Shown piece by piece: positions 47,494 through 56,678 of a stretch of 64,000 nt of DNA. A program made the position numbers and the translations under genes. The DNA lies in the NCBI RefSeq assembly GCF_900172215.1, contig NZ_FWFP01000012.1, positions 95,721-159,720 of the forward strand, read 5' to 3'. The stretch comes from Ruegeria meonggei. GTDB lineage: Bacteria; Pseudomonadota; Alphaproteobacteria; Rhodobacterales; Rhodobacteraceae. The notes below the pieces were generated by a model. That model was not told the DNA's origin, did no database searches, and was given only the letters and a program-made list of their open reading frames with translations. The number at the start of each line of letters is the position of its first letter. Position 1 is the first letter of the stretch.

Positions 47494-49098
47494 TTACCCC
47501 TGAACGTCCGGCAGGGCTACCCCCGCTTTTTGCAGAGCATCCCAGATTTTGCGATCCCGGTCATAGACATCCCGGCGATACTGAACCTCGCCTTTGGGGC
47601 CGATATAGGCCGTACGATAGATCAGGTGAACCGGAACATGCTGATCCAACTGAACAGTGGTTTCCCTGCCCGATGCCAGCACGCGGTGGAAAAACGCCTT
47701 GGGGTCTTCTTCTTGTTTGGCCAGCAATGCATAGGCAAACTCGAACGGTTGCGCCAGTCGGATACACCCATGTGAAAACGCCCTGACCTCACGCGCGAAC
47801 AGGCTTTTCTGAGGCGTATCATGCAGATAGATGTTGTACTTGTTGGGGAACATGAACTTCACCAGCCCCAGCGCATTGCTTTTGCTAGGCGGCTGCCGCA
47901 TTGCGAACGGAAAGTTCCGAGCGGTGAATTGCGTAAAGTCCACCGCACCTCGATTGACCTGCCGACCGCTGCGATCCGTGATCTGGATATGTCCAACCGC
48001 GTTGGGGTTCGATTGCAGTTTGGGCAGGTATTCCTTGGTGATAATCGAGCGCGGCACATACCAACTTGGGTTGATCACCATATGCTCCATCTCATCCGAG
48101 AATTCAGGGCTACGGCGATCATGGATGTTTTTGCCGATAACGGCGCGTGTTTCAAAGGTGACCAGCCCATCATCGACAATCTTGGCCGAAAAATCGGCCT
48201 GGTTGACCAGAATATGCCGCTCTCCCCGCTCTCGCGGAAGCCAGCGTTCGCGTTCCAAGGCGACGTAGACGGCCTTAAGTCGATCTGAGGCGCTGCGGTT
48301 TACCTCGCTGAGCGTGCCCTGACCGGCAACCCCATCCGCCGCAAGGCCATGATCCCCTTGAAAGGCCTGAACCGCTGCCAGCAAGGCATCGTCGAACTCT
48401 GGACTGGCTGTTGGCCTGAGGTATCCCAATGAAACCAGACGGTTACGCAGCTTGATGACATTCGGTCCAGTGTCGCCGTATTCCAGTTTAGCCACCGGGA
48501 CAGTCGCACCCCAACCGCCCTGCTGCACCAGATGCTCCAGGGCAATCTTTTGCTTCATCAGTGCTTTGTATTGGTACGTCTGCGGCGCCAATTCATCAAA
48601 GTACTGCCCGTTTTCTACGGAAATCACCCCGTGAAGATGATCCTTGGCCGGTTTACGCTCGACCTTGCGCACCAAACCGTCGTCGATGTCACGCGGACGC
48701 AGTGCGCCGGATTGAAGGTTACGGGCGTATTCGACAAAGGCGCGCGTCAGCTCGATTTCAACGGCCCCCAAGTCCCGCGTTGAACGCGCATTCTCCATCT
48801 GATCCACAAGAGTCTGCACGCTGAACGCCCCCTCGGGCAACCCGTGCAAATGCGATGCAGACAAGGCTTTGATCAATCTGGCCCGGCGTACGGCATGTTC
48901 CGGCGTATCGCCGACCCAAACCGGAGAAAATCCGTTTGTTCGGTAAAATTCCGCTATTCCCGAACCGGACGGAGCGAATTCTGCGACGGCCATCTGGAAC
49001 GCGGTTGCAGGCCGACTATCCGGGCTTGCAACAGCCGCTGAAGCCAGAAAACAGGCGGTGAGAAATGTACTGGTACGCGTCCGAATAACAGAGAGCAT
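47494..49098 (-). CDS. L,D-transpeptidase (YcbB/LdtD type)
   Basis: 534 residues. Signal peptide at 1-25 (TACFLASAAVASPD). A peptidoglycan-binding domain at about 207-265 ('YGDTGPNVIKLRNRLVSLGYL', 'QAFQGDHGLAADGVAG') is followed by the YkuD catalytic domain with H426 and 'SHGCIRL' (C445 nucleophile). It makes 3-3 crosslinks in peptidoglycan or attaches proteins to it in the periplasm. ATG at 49098 with AAGG upstream; the longer frame adds 12 polar residues before the signal. Divergent from the M15-like peptidase gene. Confidence 0.92.
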   Translation of the reverse strand: MLSVIRTRTSTFLTACFLASAAVASPDSRPATAFQMAVAEFAPSGSGIAEFYRTNGFSPVWVGDTPEHAVRRARLIKALSASHLHGLPEGAFSVQTLVDQMENARSTRDLGAVEIELTRAFVEYARNLQSGALRPRDIDDGLVRKVERKPAKDHLHGVISVENGQYFDELAPQTYQYKALMKQKIALEHLVQQGGWGATVPVAKLEYGDTGPNVIKLRNRLVSLGYLRPTASPEFDDALLAAVQAFQGDHGLAADGVAGQGTLSEVNRSASDRLKAVYVALERERWLPRERGERHILVNQADFSAKIVDDGLVTFETRAVIGKNIHDRRSPEFSDEMEHMVINPSWYVPRSIITKEYLPKLQSNPNAVGHIQITDRSGRQVNRGAVDFTQFTARNFPFAMRQPPSKSNALGLVKFMFPNKYNIYLHDTPQKSLFAREVRAFSHGCIRLAQPFEFAYALLAKQEEDPKAFFHRVLASGRETTVQLDQHVPVHLIYRTAYIGPKGEVQYRRDVYDRDRKIWDALQKAGVALPDVQG

Positions 49099-49450
49099 GG
49101 GATGGCCTTGGTTAATCAATATCTTAGGTCGCAAGGATTGCGTCGATAACTATTGTTGCGCGCGGTACATCTTGTCTATTCACAAATACATCAGTTCAAT
49201 GCATCTATCCGCGCGTGATGCTTGTTTGCATCGGCTGAAAAATGCCGGGCGCTAATTGCCCCCAGATTATACAAAATTGCATCACCTGCGCAAAATTCTG
49301 CCGAAAATTCCCCCTTGAAAAGGTGAATTTGAAAGACTTCTTGGCTGGCTTTCGCGACTGTGTCATAAAATCCGCATCTGGGATGGGAAAAAATTAAGAT
49401 CGCGCACGTAACATCGTGTGCAGGCAGGAACAGTACGGGACGAAACTGAA
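49099..49450. other. 352-bp divergent intergenic region
   Basis: Between the L,D-transpeptidase and DUF882 genes. It is more A/T-rich than the surroundings. A plus-strand promoter candidate TTGGCT (49341-49346), 17 bases, CATAAA (49364-49369) fits the DUF882 gene. No stable hairpin, repeat or small coding frame is convincing. Confidence 0.5.
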
Positions 49451-50020
49451 ATGACTAAGAGCAGTACCTCGGGCTTGACCCGGCGTGCCCTATTGGGTGC
49501 ATTTGCAGCTACAGCAGTCGTGGCGGCACCAACCTATTCCCATGCAGCAGGATTCCTTCGTGGCGGCGGTGATATCCGTCGAATTCGCATGTATTCCGGT
49601 CGCACAGGCGAACGTATCGATATGATTTATTGGGTCGATGGTAAATACATCAAGGATGCTGTCAAAGAAGTGAACCACTTCATGCGCGATTGGCGCACCG
49701 ACCAGGTCAAGGACATGGACCTGCGCACCATCGATATCATGGCCGCTTCGCACAACATGCTGGATGTCAACGAACCCTACATGCTGTTGTCCGGCTATCG
49801 CTCTCCTCAGACCAACGCCATGCTGCGCTCGCGCTCGCGCCGGGTTGCCAAGAACTCTCTGCATATGCAGGGGCAAGCGGCTGATCTTCGCCTGTCATCG
49901 CGATCAGTTTCACAGATGGCGCGCGCTGCCATGTCCTGTCACGCAGGCGGAGTGGGCAAATATTCCCGTTCGAACTTTGTGCATATGGATTGCGGCGTCG
50001 TCCGGGCCTGGGGAGGTTAA
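49451..50020 (+). CDS. DUF882 (M15-like, YcbK/MepK type) peptidase with Tat signal
   Basis: 189 residues. The N-terminus 'TRRALLGAFAATAVVAA' is a twin-arginine signal. The domain has 'LLSGYRSPQTNAML', 'KNSLHMQGQAADLRL' (H..G.A.D zinc motif) and 'FVHMDCGVVRAWGG' (final His), the zinc ligands of the M15/DUF882 family. E. coli MepK (YcbK) cuts 3-3 crosslinks and is encoded next to LdtD; here the pair is divergent. Exported folded. ATG at 49451 preferred over 49418. Confidence 0.9.
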   Translation: MTKSSTSGLTRRALLGAFAATAVVAAPTYSHAAGFLRGGGDIRRIRMYSGRTGERIDMIYWVDGKYIKDAVKEVNHFMRDWRTDQVKDMDLRTIDIMAASHNMLDVNEPYMLLSGYRSPQTNAMLRSRSRRVAKNSLHMQGQAADLRLSSRSVSQMARAAMSCHAGGVGKYSRSNFVHMDCGVVRAWGG

Positions 50021-50048
50021 CAGCCCTTTCACAAGTCCGACCAACGAT

Positions 50049-50075
50049 GAGCGCCACTTGGCGCTCTTTGTTTTT
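50049..50075 (+). terminator. Rho-independent terminator after DUF882 gene
   Basis: GAGCGCC (50049-50055), loop ACTT, GGCGCTC (50060-50066), then TTTGTTTTT. Confidence 0.88.
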
Positions 50076-50141
50076 CTGCAGCACGAAAAGCTTACTCGCA
50101 CAGCGCGACGCGGTTCGATCTGTTTTGATACCAGAGAGTTA

Positions 50142-50218
<77 letters not shown>

Positions 50219-50284
50219 CTTGGCCGTTAGCTATCCTTGTTCCCGCCCGGGCGCAACTGGAAATCTGCCCGGTTTCAGCAGGTT

Positions 50285-51505
50285 TCACGCGAACAAATCA
50301 TGCGCCAGTTCAAGCGCGTCGATCAAAGTGTCGACCTCTTCTTTTGTGTTGTACAGGCCAAAGCTGGCACGGCAGGTTGCGGTCACTCCGTAGAAATCCA
50401 TCAGAGGTCCGGCACAGTGGTGACCGGCACGAACAGCCACGCCCTTTTTGTCCAGAATTGTCGACACGTCATGCGCGTGCCCTGCCCCATCCAGCGTAAA
50501 GCTGAAAATGGCGGCCTTGTCGGGTCGTGTTCCCTGAACTTGAACCCAGTTCAGACCGGTCAGCTTTTGCATGGCGTAGTCGCGTATCCCGGCCTCATGT
50601 GCGGCGATGTTCTCCATCCCCAGGTCCATCATATACTCCAGCGCCACGCCTAGACCGATAGTCTGCACGATGCCCGGGGTGCCGGCCTCGAACTTCATGG
50701 GCGGGTCGTTGTAGATCACCTGATCCTTGCTGACCTCTTTGATCATGTCTCCGCCACCGATAAAAGGGCGCATCTCGGCCATGCGATCGGATTTGATGTA
50801 GATCGCGCCTGATCCGGACGGACCATAGAGTTTATGGCCTGTGATCGCGTAGAAATCGCACCCAATATCCTGAACGTCCACCGGCATGTGTACTGCACCC
50901 TGACTGCCATCGACCAGCACCGGTACACCTTTGGCATGTGCGCCTTCGGTAATTGCTTTGACATCCACCACAGTGCCCAGAACGTTGGAACACTGCGTCA
51001 CGGCGACAAGCTTTGTCCTGGGACCAATCGCGTCTATCACCGCCTGCGGATCCAGTCCGCCATCGGCGTCCACATCAACCCATTTCAGGACAACACCCTG
51101 CCGTTCGCGCAGAAAATGCCAGGGCACGATGTTGGCGTGGTGTTCCATGACACTGAGGACGATTTCATCGCCGGCCTTCAGTCGGGGCATGGCCCAACCA
51201 TAAGCCACAAGGTTGATCCCCTCGGTCGTGCCGGAGTTCAGGACGATTTCATCCTCGTTCGATGCCCCCAGAAACCGGGCAATTGTGCCGCGCACGGATT
51301 CGTATTTCTCGGTCGCAAGATTGGACAGGAAATGCAAACCGCGATGCACATTCGAATATTCTTCGGCATAAGCACGAGTGACGGCATCAATAACGACCTG
51401 AGGTTTTTGCGCCGAGGCACCGTTGTCCAGATAGGTCAACGGCTTTCCGTTTACCTGCCTCGACAGGATCGGGAAATCCGAACGGATTTTTTGCACATCA
51501 TACAT
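50285..51505 (-). CDS. sufS: Cysteine desulfurase SufS
   Basis: 406 residues. 'TYLDNGASAQKPQVVIDAV', 'YSNVHRGLHFLSNLAT', PLP lysine in 'DFYAITGHKLYGPSGSGAIY', and active Cys in 'VAVRAGHHCAGPLMDFYGV' (type II desulfurase loop). It removes sulfur from cysteine for SufBCD scaffold. AGGGAAAGAAGA precedes the ATG. Last visible gene of the suf operon; no sufE/sufU or sufA follows before the tRNA gene. Confidence 0.95.
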   Translation of the reverse strand: MYDVQKIRSDFPILSRQVNGKPLTYLDNGASAQKPQVVIDAVTRAYAEEYSNVHRGLHFLSNLATEKYESVRGTIARFLGASNEDEIVLNSGTTEGINLVAYGWAMPRLKAGDEIVLSVMEHHANIVPWHFLRERQGVVLKWVDVDADGGLDPQAVIDAIGPRTKLVAVTQCSNVLGTVVDVKAITEGAHAKGVPVLVDGSQGAVHMPVDVQDIGCDFYAITGHKLYGPSGSGAIYIKSDRMAEMRPFIGGGDMIKEVSKDQVIYNDPPMKFEAGTPGIVQTIGLGVALEYMMDLGMENIAAHEAGIRDYAMQKLTGLNWVQVQGTRPDKAAIFSFTLDGAGHAHDVSTILDKKGVAVRAGHHCAGPLMDFYGVTATCRASFGLYNTKEEVDTLIDALELAHDLFA

Positions 51506-51517
51506 AGTCTTCTTTCC

Positions 51518-52084
51518 CTATACGGGGCCTGCGGGCGACAACATGAGGACAAATAGCAAAGCGACAGTGCCAGAGAGCAAAATGACCCCAAACGATTTCC
51601 AAAGTGACCCGAATTTATGCGCTTCATTCAGGAAATGGAGCGTCACGTAAAGGCTCAGTACCGCTGTCGCCAACAGGAACATCAGCATCAGGAACGGAAG
51701 CTGGATTGTGACGATCAGGATCAGAAACTGTGCCGCAATCTGCAAATATTGCAGCCAGACGGTCAGGATCATGATGTCATCGAACGATCCCACGCCACCC
51801 AGAAGACGACCAAAAAAGAGGAAGGTCATAATGCTGAGGAAGATCGCCCCGGCCGAACGGATCAGAATCAGGTAAATCGGATCCGGTGGCGGCAGGGCTT
51901 GGCCCGCCGGGGTTGGAATGAAATTACCAAGCCCAACCTGAACCAGGCAATTGAGCACCACCGCCAGAAAGAATGCCAACCACAGAACTTCGCGTCCGGG
52001 TTTAATTGCCATCAGTTGCCGTGCGGCGTCCACGGGATTGGTCAGGGTCAGGACCGCCAAGTTTGCGAAGGCTACAAAATTCAT
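51518..52084 (-). CDS. YIP1 family membrane protein
   Basis: 188 residues with about five membrane helices ('EVLWLAFFLAVVLNCLVQVGLG', 'LILIRSAGAIFLSIMTFLFF', 'LLATAVLSLYVTLHFLNEAH'). 'LTNPVDAARQLMAIKPGREVLW' resembles the cytosolic start of bacterial Yip1-domain proteins. Function unknown. Its ATG overlaps the end of the next upstream gene by 4 bases; sufS follows 12 bases later, so it belongs to the suf transcript. Confidence 0.78.
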   Translation of the reverse strand: MNFVAFANLAVLTLTNPVDAARQLMAIKPGREVLWLAFFLAVVLNCLVQVGLGNFIPTPAGQALPPPDPIYLILIRSAGAIFLSIMTFLFFGRLLGGVGSFDDIMILTVWLQYLQIAAQFLILIVTIQLPFLMLMFLLATAVLSLYVTLHFLNEAHKFGSLWKSFGVILLSGTVALLFVLMLSPAGPV

Positions 52085-52566
52085 TCCGCTTGCCTTTGTG
52101 CTTGCACCAAGCCCGCCAGCCAAAACCAGACGAAGATACCAAGCCAGACAATCCCAACCAGTGTCAACGCAGGACCTGGGCCCATGAACCCGGCAACCAG
52201 ACCGTTCAACAATACCAAAGGCGTAGACGACAACAGCGCCCAGAACAAGGCGACACGAGCACCATAAGCAGAGCCCCGCCCCCCGACCAGACGGGCGGCG
52301 CCGAAAGAGACGAAAGCGAGTACGTAAAAGAACAACGGCAGGATGATGACCGACCCCAACAGAGCTCCGCCCATCAACATGTTCAGCTCTAGCCCTTCAA
52401 GATGAGCCCGGCGCGCAAGGCTTGGCAATTGCGCGATGAAAGCCACCACGCAAAAGCCCATGACAAAGACCAAAGCTCTGTCTTCGCGTCGTCCAAGGTC
52501 CAACAAACGCTGCACAACCCGGCCCGGCCCGCGATACGTGGCCACGATATCCGAAGTGACAGGCAT
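52081..52566 (-). CDS. YIP1-like membrane protein
   Basis: 161 residues with four or five membrane helices ('ALVFVMGFCVVAFIAQLP', 'ALLGSVIILPLFFYVLAFVSFG', 'VGIVWLGIFVWFWLAGLVQA'). The order N-terminal polar helix, 'PSLARRAHLEG', then helices resembles the adjacent YIP1 gene, so the two look like a diverged pair. Starts in the sufD stop codon (TGATG). Role in Fe-S assembly is not known. Confidence 0.72.
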   Translation of the reverse strand: MPVTSDIVATYRGPGRVVQRLLDLGRREDRALVFVMGFCVVAFIAQLPSLARRAHLEGLELNMLMGGALLGSVIILPLFFYVLAFVSFGAARLVGGRGSAYGARVALFWALLSSTPLVLLNGLVAGFMGPGPALTLVGIVWLGIFVWFWLAGLVQAQRQAE

Positions 52567-53846
52567 CAGCTGTGTCGCGAAAGCCAGCCTTCCAGGCGGG
52601 CTACCATGGCTTCGGCCAATGCCGCATCCTCGATCTCGTCCACCGCTTCGGCAAGGAAGGCCAATGTCAGCAAGTTGGTGGCGTCCTTGGTCAGAATCCC
52701 ACGCGACCGCAGGTAGAACAAGGCCGTTTCGTCGATCGCGCCCGAGGTCGACCCGTGCGAACAGATGACATCGTCGGCATAGATCTCAAGCTCTGGCTTG
52801 GCTAGGAACTGGCTATCCTCGTCCAGCAGCAGCGACTGGCTGATCTGATACCCGTCGGTTTTCTGCGCGCCTTCCTTGACAAGAATTTTGCCCTGAAACA
52901 CGCCGGTAGCTCCGTTGCGCAGCACCTTTTTGAACACCTGGCGGCTTTCGCAATTCACCGCATCATGGGTGACAAAAACCGTGTCATCGTGGTGGAAATC
53001 ACCGTCGCCGACGCAAGCACCTGCAACATGGGCAACTGCGTCATCACCGGTCAGCTCAACAACCTGTTCGTTGCGCGTCAGAACGCCGTTCACTGTCAGC
53101 GTAAAGGATTTGTAGACCGAGTCCTGACCCAAACGCGTGAACATATGTGTGGCCGCGCGTCGTTCATGATCCCTGCCCTGTGCACGTACATGATGCAGCA
53201 CACCGCCATCAGCGATGTCGATCTCAATACATTTGTTAAAACGCGAGGCCGCCGGGCCGTTTTCCAGAATGGTCACCTCGGCGCCGCTTTCGACGCGAAC
53301 AATGTGATGCAGCATGGCATCCGAGGACTCAGAACGGTGCTTGTAGATCAGGCTGATCGGCTTGGAGGGTTTTCCGGTGACATGGATCGCCACACCGTCG
53401 GCTGCAAACGCCGTATTCAGCGCCGCCAAAGGCCGCTGCACCGGGGTCTGTCCATGCGATTCCAGCACGCCGTACAGTTCCTTGGCCCAATGGATGTCCT
53501 TGCAGCAGATATCCTCGATCCGGTCGATACTGACCCCTTCCAGAACCAGATCATCCGAATGTTCGGGGCTGAACACGCCGTCCACGAAGACGATTTTCAG
53601 GCGATCAAACTCGTCAAACAGCATCGGCTCATCGGCATTAAAAAGCGCTGCGTGCGGGGCCTCGGGCGATACCAGCGTATCGGGGCGGGTATACTTCCAA
53701 TACTCATCCCGCCGACTGGGCAAGCCCATTTCCAACACACGGGCCAGCGCGTCTTCGCGCGCGGCACGGGTGCACCCGGCGTCAGGCATGACCATATTGG
53801 CCAGTCGCGCCTCTGTTGCGGTTTGCTTCACTTCGGGCAGGGCCAT
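52566..53846 (-). CDS. sufD: Fe-S cluster assembly protein SufD
   Basis: 426 residues. The C-terminal half has the beta-helix core with 'SRQVFKKVLRNGATGVFQGKILV', 'AQKTDGYQISQSLLLDEDSQFLAKPELEIYADDVICSHGSTSGAIDETALFYLRSRGI' in outline, where CSHG contains the conserved Cys/His. It forms the SufBC2D scaffold complex. Overlaps sufC by one base (TGATG). Confidence 0.95.
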   Translation of the reverse strand: MALPEVKQTATEARLANMVMPDAGCTRAAREDALARVLEMGLPSRRDEYWKYTRPDTLVSPEAPHAALFNADEPMLFDEFDRLKIVFVDGVFSPEHSDDLVLEGVSIDRIEDICCKDIHWAKELYGVLESHGQTPVQRPLAALNTAFAADGVAIHVTGKPSKPISLIYKHRSESSDAMLHHIVRVESGAEVTILENGPAASRFNKCIEIDIADGGVLHHVRAQGRDHERRAATHMFTRLGQDSVYKSFTLTVNGVLTRNEQVVELTGDDAVAHVAGACVGDGDFHHDDTVFVTHDAVNCESRQVFKKVLRNGATGVFQGKILVKEGAQKTDGYQISQSLLLDEDSQFLAKPELEIYADDVICSHGSTSGAIDETALFYLRSRGILTKDATNLLTLAFLAEAVDEIEDAALAEAMVARLEGWLSRHS

Positions 53847-54601
53847 CAGTTCACCTCGGCCAGAATGTCGGAATAGCCGTTGTTTTCGACTTCCAGCGCC
53901 AATTCGGGACCGCCGGTTTTAACGATTTTACCATCCGCCATGATATGAACAACATCCGGTTTGATATGGTCCAACAGGCGCTGATAATGGGTGATGACAA
54001 GGAAGCCACGGCCCGCATCGCGCAAAGCATTTACACCTTCGGCCACCAGTTTCATCGCGTCGACATCCAGACCCGAATCTGTTTCGTCCAGAATGCACAT
54101 CTTAGGCTCTAACATAGCCATCTGCAGGATTTCGTTGCGTTTCTTCTCGCCGCCAGAAAAGCCTACGTTCACGGGGCGCTTTAGCATATCGGCGTCGATC
54201 TTCAGCGATTTTGCCTTTGCGCGGATTTCTTTCAGGAAGTCGGCAGCCGACATTTCCTCTTCGCCGCGTGCTTTTCGCTGCGCATTCACTGCGGTGCGCA
54301 GAAAGGTCATGTTGCCGACGCCCGGAATTTCCACCGGGTACTGGAACGCCAGGAAGATACCAGCAGCGGCTCGTTCTTCTGGTTCCATCTCAAGCAGGTC
54401 TTTATCGTTCAACTCGGCTGAACCGTCGGTTACTTCGTAACCATCACGGCCCGACAAGACATAGCTAAGCGTCGATTTGCCCGACCCGTTCGGCCCCATG
54501 ATCGCATGCACTTTTCCGGCCTCAACTGTCAAATTGACGCCTTTGAGGATTTCCTTGTCTTCTTCCTCAAGTTTCACGTGCAGGTTCTTGATTTCCAGCA
54601 T
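53846..54601 (-). CDS. sufC: Fe-S cluster assembly ATPase SufC
   Basis: 251 residues. Walker A 'GPNGSGKSTLSYVLSG', 'FLAFQYPVEIPGV' (Q-loop), signature 'FSGGEKKRNEILQMAML', Walker B 'MCILDETDSGLDVDAM' and 'LVITHYQRLLDHI'. The FSGGEKKRNE and DETDSGLD forms are specific to SufC. Soluble ABC-type ATPase of the SufBCD complex. AAGGGTAAGAA precedes the ATG. Confidence 0.96.
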   Translation of the reverse strand: MLEIKNLHVKLEEEDKEILKGVNLTVEAGKVHAIMGPNGSGKSTLSYVLSGRDGYEVTDGSAELNDKDLLEMEPEERAAAGIFLAFQYPVEIPGVGNMTFLRTAVNAQRKARGEEEMSAADFLKEIRAKAKSLKIDADMLKRPVNVGFSGGEKKRNEILQMAMLEPKMCILDETDSGLDVDAMKLVAEGVNALRDAGRGFLVITHYQRLLDHIKPDVVHIMADGKIVKTGGPELALEVENNGYSDILAEVN

Positions 54602-54711
54602 TTCTTACCCTTTTCTAAGGTGACCGGGCCCAGTGCGCCTCAGGTCTAAATCTCGATTGTTGTTGTCCGGGCATGTGGCATTCGTTCTGCCCGCGACCCA
54701 TTCTTTCGTCA

Positions 54712-55134
54712 TCACATTATCGCCGCTGTTCGCATCGCCAGAGAAGCGACCCCCATCCCGACAAAGAACATGGCGATCAGTACATTTCGCGCCCGCCCTT
54801 TTTTGAATCTCAGCAGTGCGTTCAATCCCCAGACGGCAAAGACCAGCAACGTCAGGGCTGAAACGCCAGCAGCAGCCAATACAGAGAGCACAAACCCCGG
54901 CATTTCATCGGCGTCCGTTTTCAGGTTCTCGTAGTTTGATGCTGTGAACGCCAAAATAGTGCTCACTACAAGGCCAAGGAGGCAGCACAGCAGTCCTCCG
55001 ATGCTGCCCAAGACACGGCTGCCACCACTGCTGTTAAGCAGTGTGGGCTGCAGACTTTCGCCTCCAATCAATACTGCGGCACCTTGATTGGATTGAATGC
55101 GTTCAATCCTTTTCTGAAAATCGGACTGGCTCAC
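54712..55134 (-). CDS. Hypothetical membrane protein between sufB and sufC
   Basis: 140 residues from a GTG at 55134, two bases after the sufB stop, with GGGG upstream; the longer frame to 55284 runs through sufB and is rejected. N-terminal 'SQSDFQKRIERIQSNQG' is a soluble helix, followed by three membrane helices ('SIGGLLCCLLGLVVSTILAF', 'FVLSVLAAAGVSALTLLVFAVWGL', 'ARNVLIAMFFVGMGVASLAM'). No family recognised. The insertion between sufB and sufC is recurrent in Rhodobacterales as far as I recall, but the role is unknown. Confidence 0.72.
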   Translation of the reverse strand: MSQSDFQKRIERIQSNQGAAVLIGGESLQPTLLNSSGGSRVLGSIGGLLCCLLGLVVSTILAFTASNYENLKTDADEMPGFVLSVLAAAGVSALTLLVFAVWGLNALLRFKKGRARNVLIAMFFVGMGVASLAMRTAAIM

Positions 55135-55136
55135 GA

Positions 55137-56660
55137 CTACCCCACAGAACCTTCGAGGCTGATCGCAACAAGCTGTTGAGCTTCCATCGCAAATTCCATC
55201 GGCAGCGCCTGCAGGACATCCTTGCAGAACCCGTTGACCACAAGGGCCACGGCTTCTTCTTCGTCCATGCCGCGCTGACGGCAATAGAACAGCTGATCGT
55301 CATCCACCTTGGATGTGGTCGCTTCGTGTTCCACCCGGCTCGAGTTGTTCTTGACCTCGATGTAAGGCACCGTGTGGGCACCGCACTTGTCACCGATCAG
55401 CAGGCTGTCACATTGGGTATAGTTGCGGCTGTCTTTGGCCTTGGGGTGCATCGAAACCAGTCCGCGATAGGTGTTCTGCGCCTTGCCAGCGCTGATGCCC
55501 TTGGACACAATGCGTGACTTGGTGTTCTTGCCCAGATGAACCATCTTGGTGCCGGTGTCGGCCTGCTGATAGTTGTTGGCAATCGCGATTGAGTAGAACT
55601 CACCCTGACTTTCGTTGCCGCGCAGGATGCACGACGGATATTTCCATGTCACGGCCGAACCGGTTTCAACCTGGGTCCACATCACCTTGGACCGATCACC
55701 CCGGCAATCGGCGCGTTTGGTCACAAAGTTATAGATACCGCCCTTGCCGTTCTCATCCCCGGGGTACCAGTTCTGAACGGTCGAGTATTTCACCTCAGCA
55801 TCTTCTTCGATGATGATCTCAACAACAGCGGCATGCAGCTGCGCGGTATCGCGCTGTGGTGCAGTGCAGCCTTCTAAGTAGCTGACATAGCTGCCTTTAT
55901 CAGCAATGATCAAGGTCCGCTCGAACTGACCGGTGTTTTCCGCATTGATGCGGAAGTAGGTGCTCAGTTCCATCGGGCACCGCACGCCTGGCGGGATGTA
56001 GACGAACGAGCCGTCCGAGAACACGGCCGAATTCAGCGTGGCGTAGAAGTTATCCGACACCGGAACCACCGTCCCGAGATATTTCTTGACCAGTTCCGGG
56101 TGTTCCCGGATCGCCTCAGAGATCGAGCAGAAGATAACACCCACCTGCTTCAATTCTTTCTGGAATGTTGTACCCACAGAAACCGAGTCAAACACTGCAT
56201 CAACAGCGACCTTACGGCCTTCGGCCGGGGCATCCTCGGCCCCGTCGACGCCTGCCAGAATCATCTGTTCTTTCAGCGGGATACCCAATTTTTCGTAAGT
56301 CGCCAACAACTTGGGGTCGACGTCGTCTAGCGATTTGGGCTTTTCCTCCATCGACTTGGGACGGGCATAGTAATACTGGTCCTGAAAGTCGATCTTGGGA
56401 TAGCTGACCATGGCCCAGTTCGGCTCATCCTTCTGGGTCCAGCGTTCGAACGCGGCAAGACGCCATTCGGTCATCCATTCCGGCTCTTCATTCTTTTCCG
56501 AGATCAGACGGACAATATCCGGGTTCACGCCTTTGGGGGCGTATTCCATCTCGATATCGGTTTCCCAGCCATATTTATAGGCTCCGCCGACTTCGCGCAC
56601 CGCATCCACGGTTTCCTGATCGACACCCTCTTTTACCTGGGTCTGGTCCAAAGCGGCCAT
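55137..56660 (-). CDS. sufB: Fe-S cluster assembly protein SufB
   Basis: 507 residues. '[44 protein letters not shown]' in outline at the N-terminus, '[35 protein letters not shown]', and the C-terminal '[29 protein letters not shown]' with the scaffold Cys. Core scaffold on which clusters are built. GGAGGG precedes the ATG; 18 bases after iscS-type gene. Confidence 0.97.
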   Translation of the reverse strand: MAALDQTQVKEGVDQETVDAVREVGGAYKYGWETDIEMEYAPKGVNPDIVRLISEKNEEPEWMTEWRLAAFERWTQKDEPNWAMVSYPKIDFQDQYYYARPKSMEEKPKSLDDVDPKLLATYEKLGIPLKEQMILAGVDGAEDAPAEGRKVAVDAVFDSVSVGTTFQKELKQVGVIFCSISEAIREHPELVKKYLGTVVPVSDNFYATLNSAVFSDGSFVYIPPGVRCPMELSTYFRINAENTGQFERTLIIADKGSYVSYLEGCTAPQRDTAQLHAAVVEIIIEEDAEVKYSTVQNWYPGDENGKGGIYNFVTKRADCRGDRSKVMWTQVETGSAVTWKYPSCILRGNESQGEFYSIAIANNYQQADTGTKMVHLGKNTKSRIVSKGISAGKAQNTYRGLVSMHPKAKDSRNYTQCDSLLIGDKCGAHTVPYIEVKNNSSRVEHEATTSKVDDDQLFYCRQRGMDEEEAVALVVNGFCKDVLQALPMEFAMEAQQLVAISLEGSVG

Positions 56661-56678
56661 AAAACACCCTCCGTCAGA

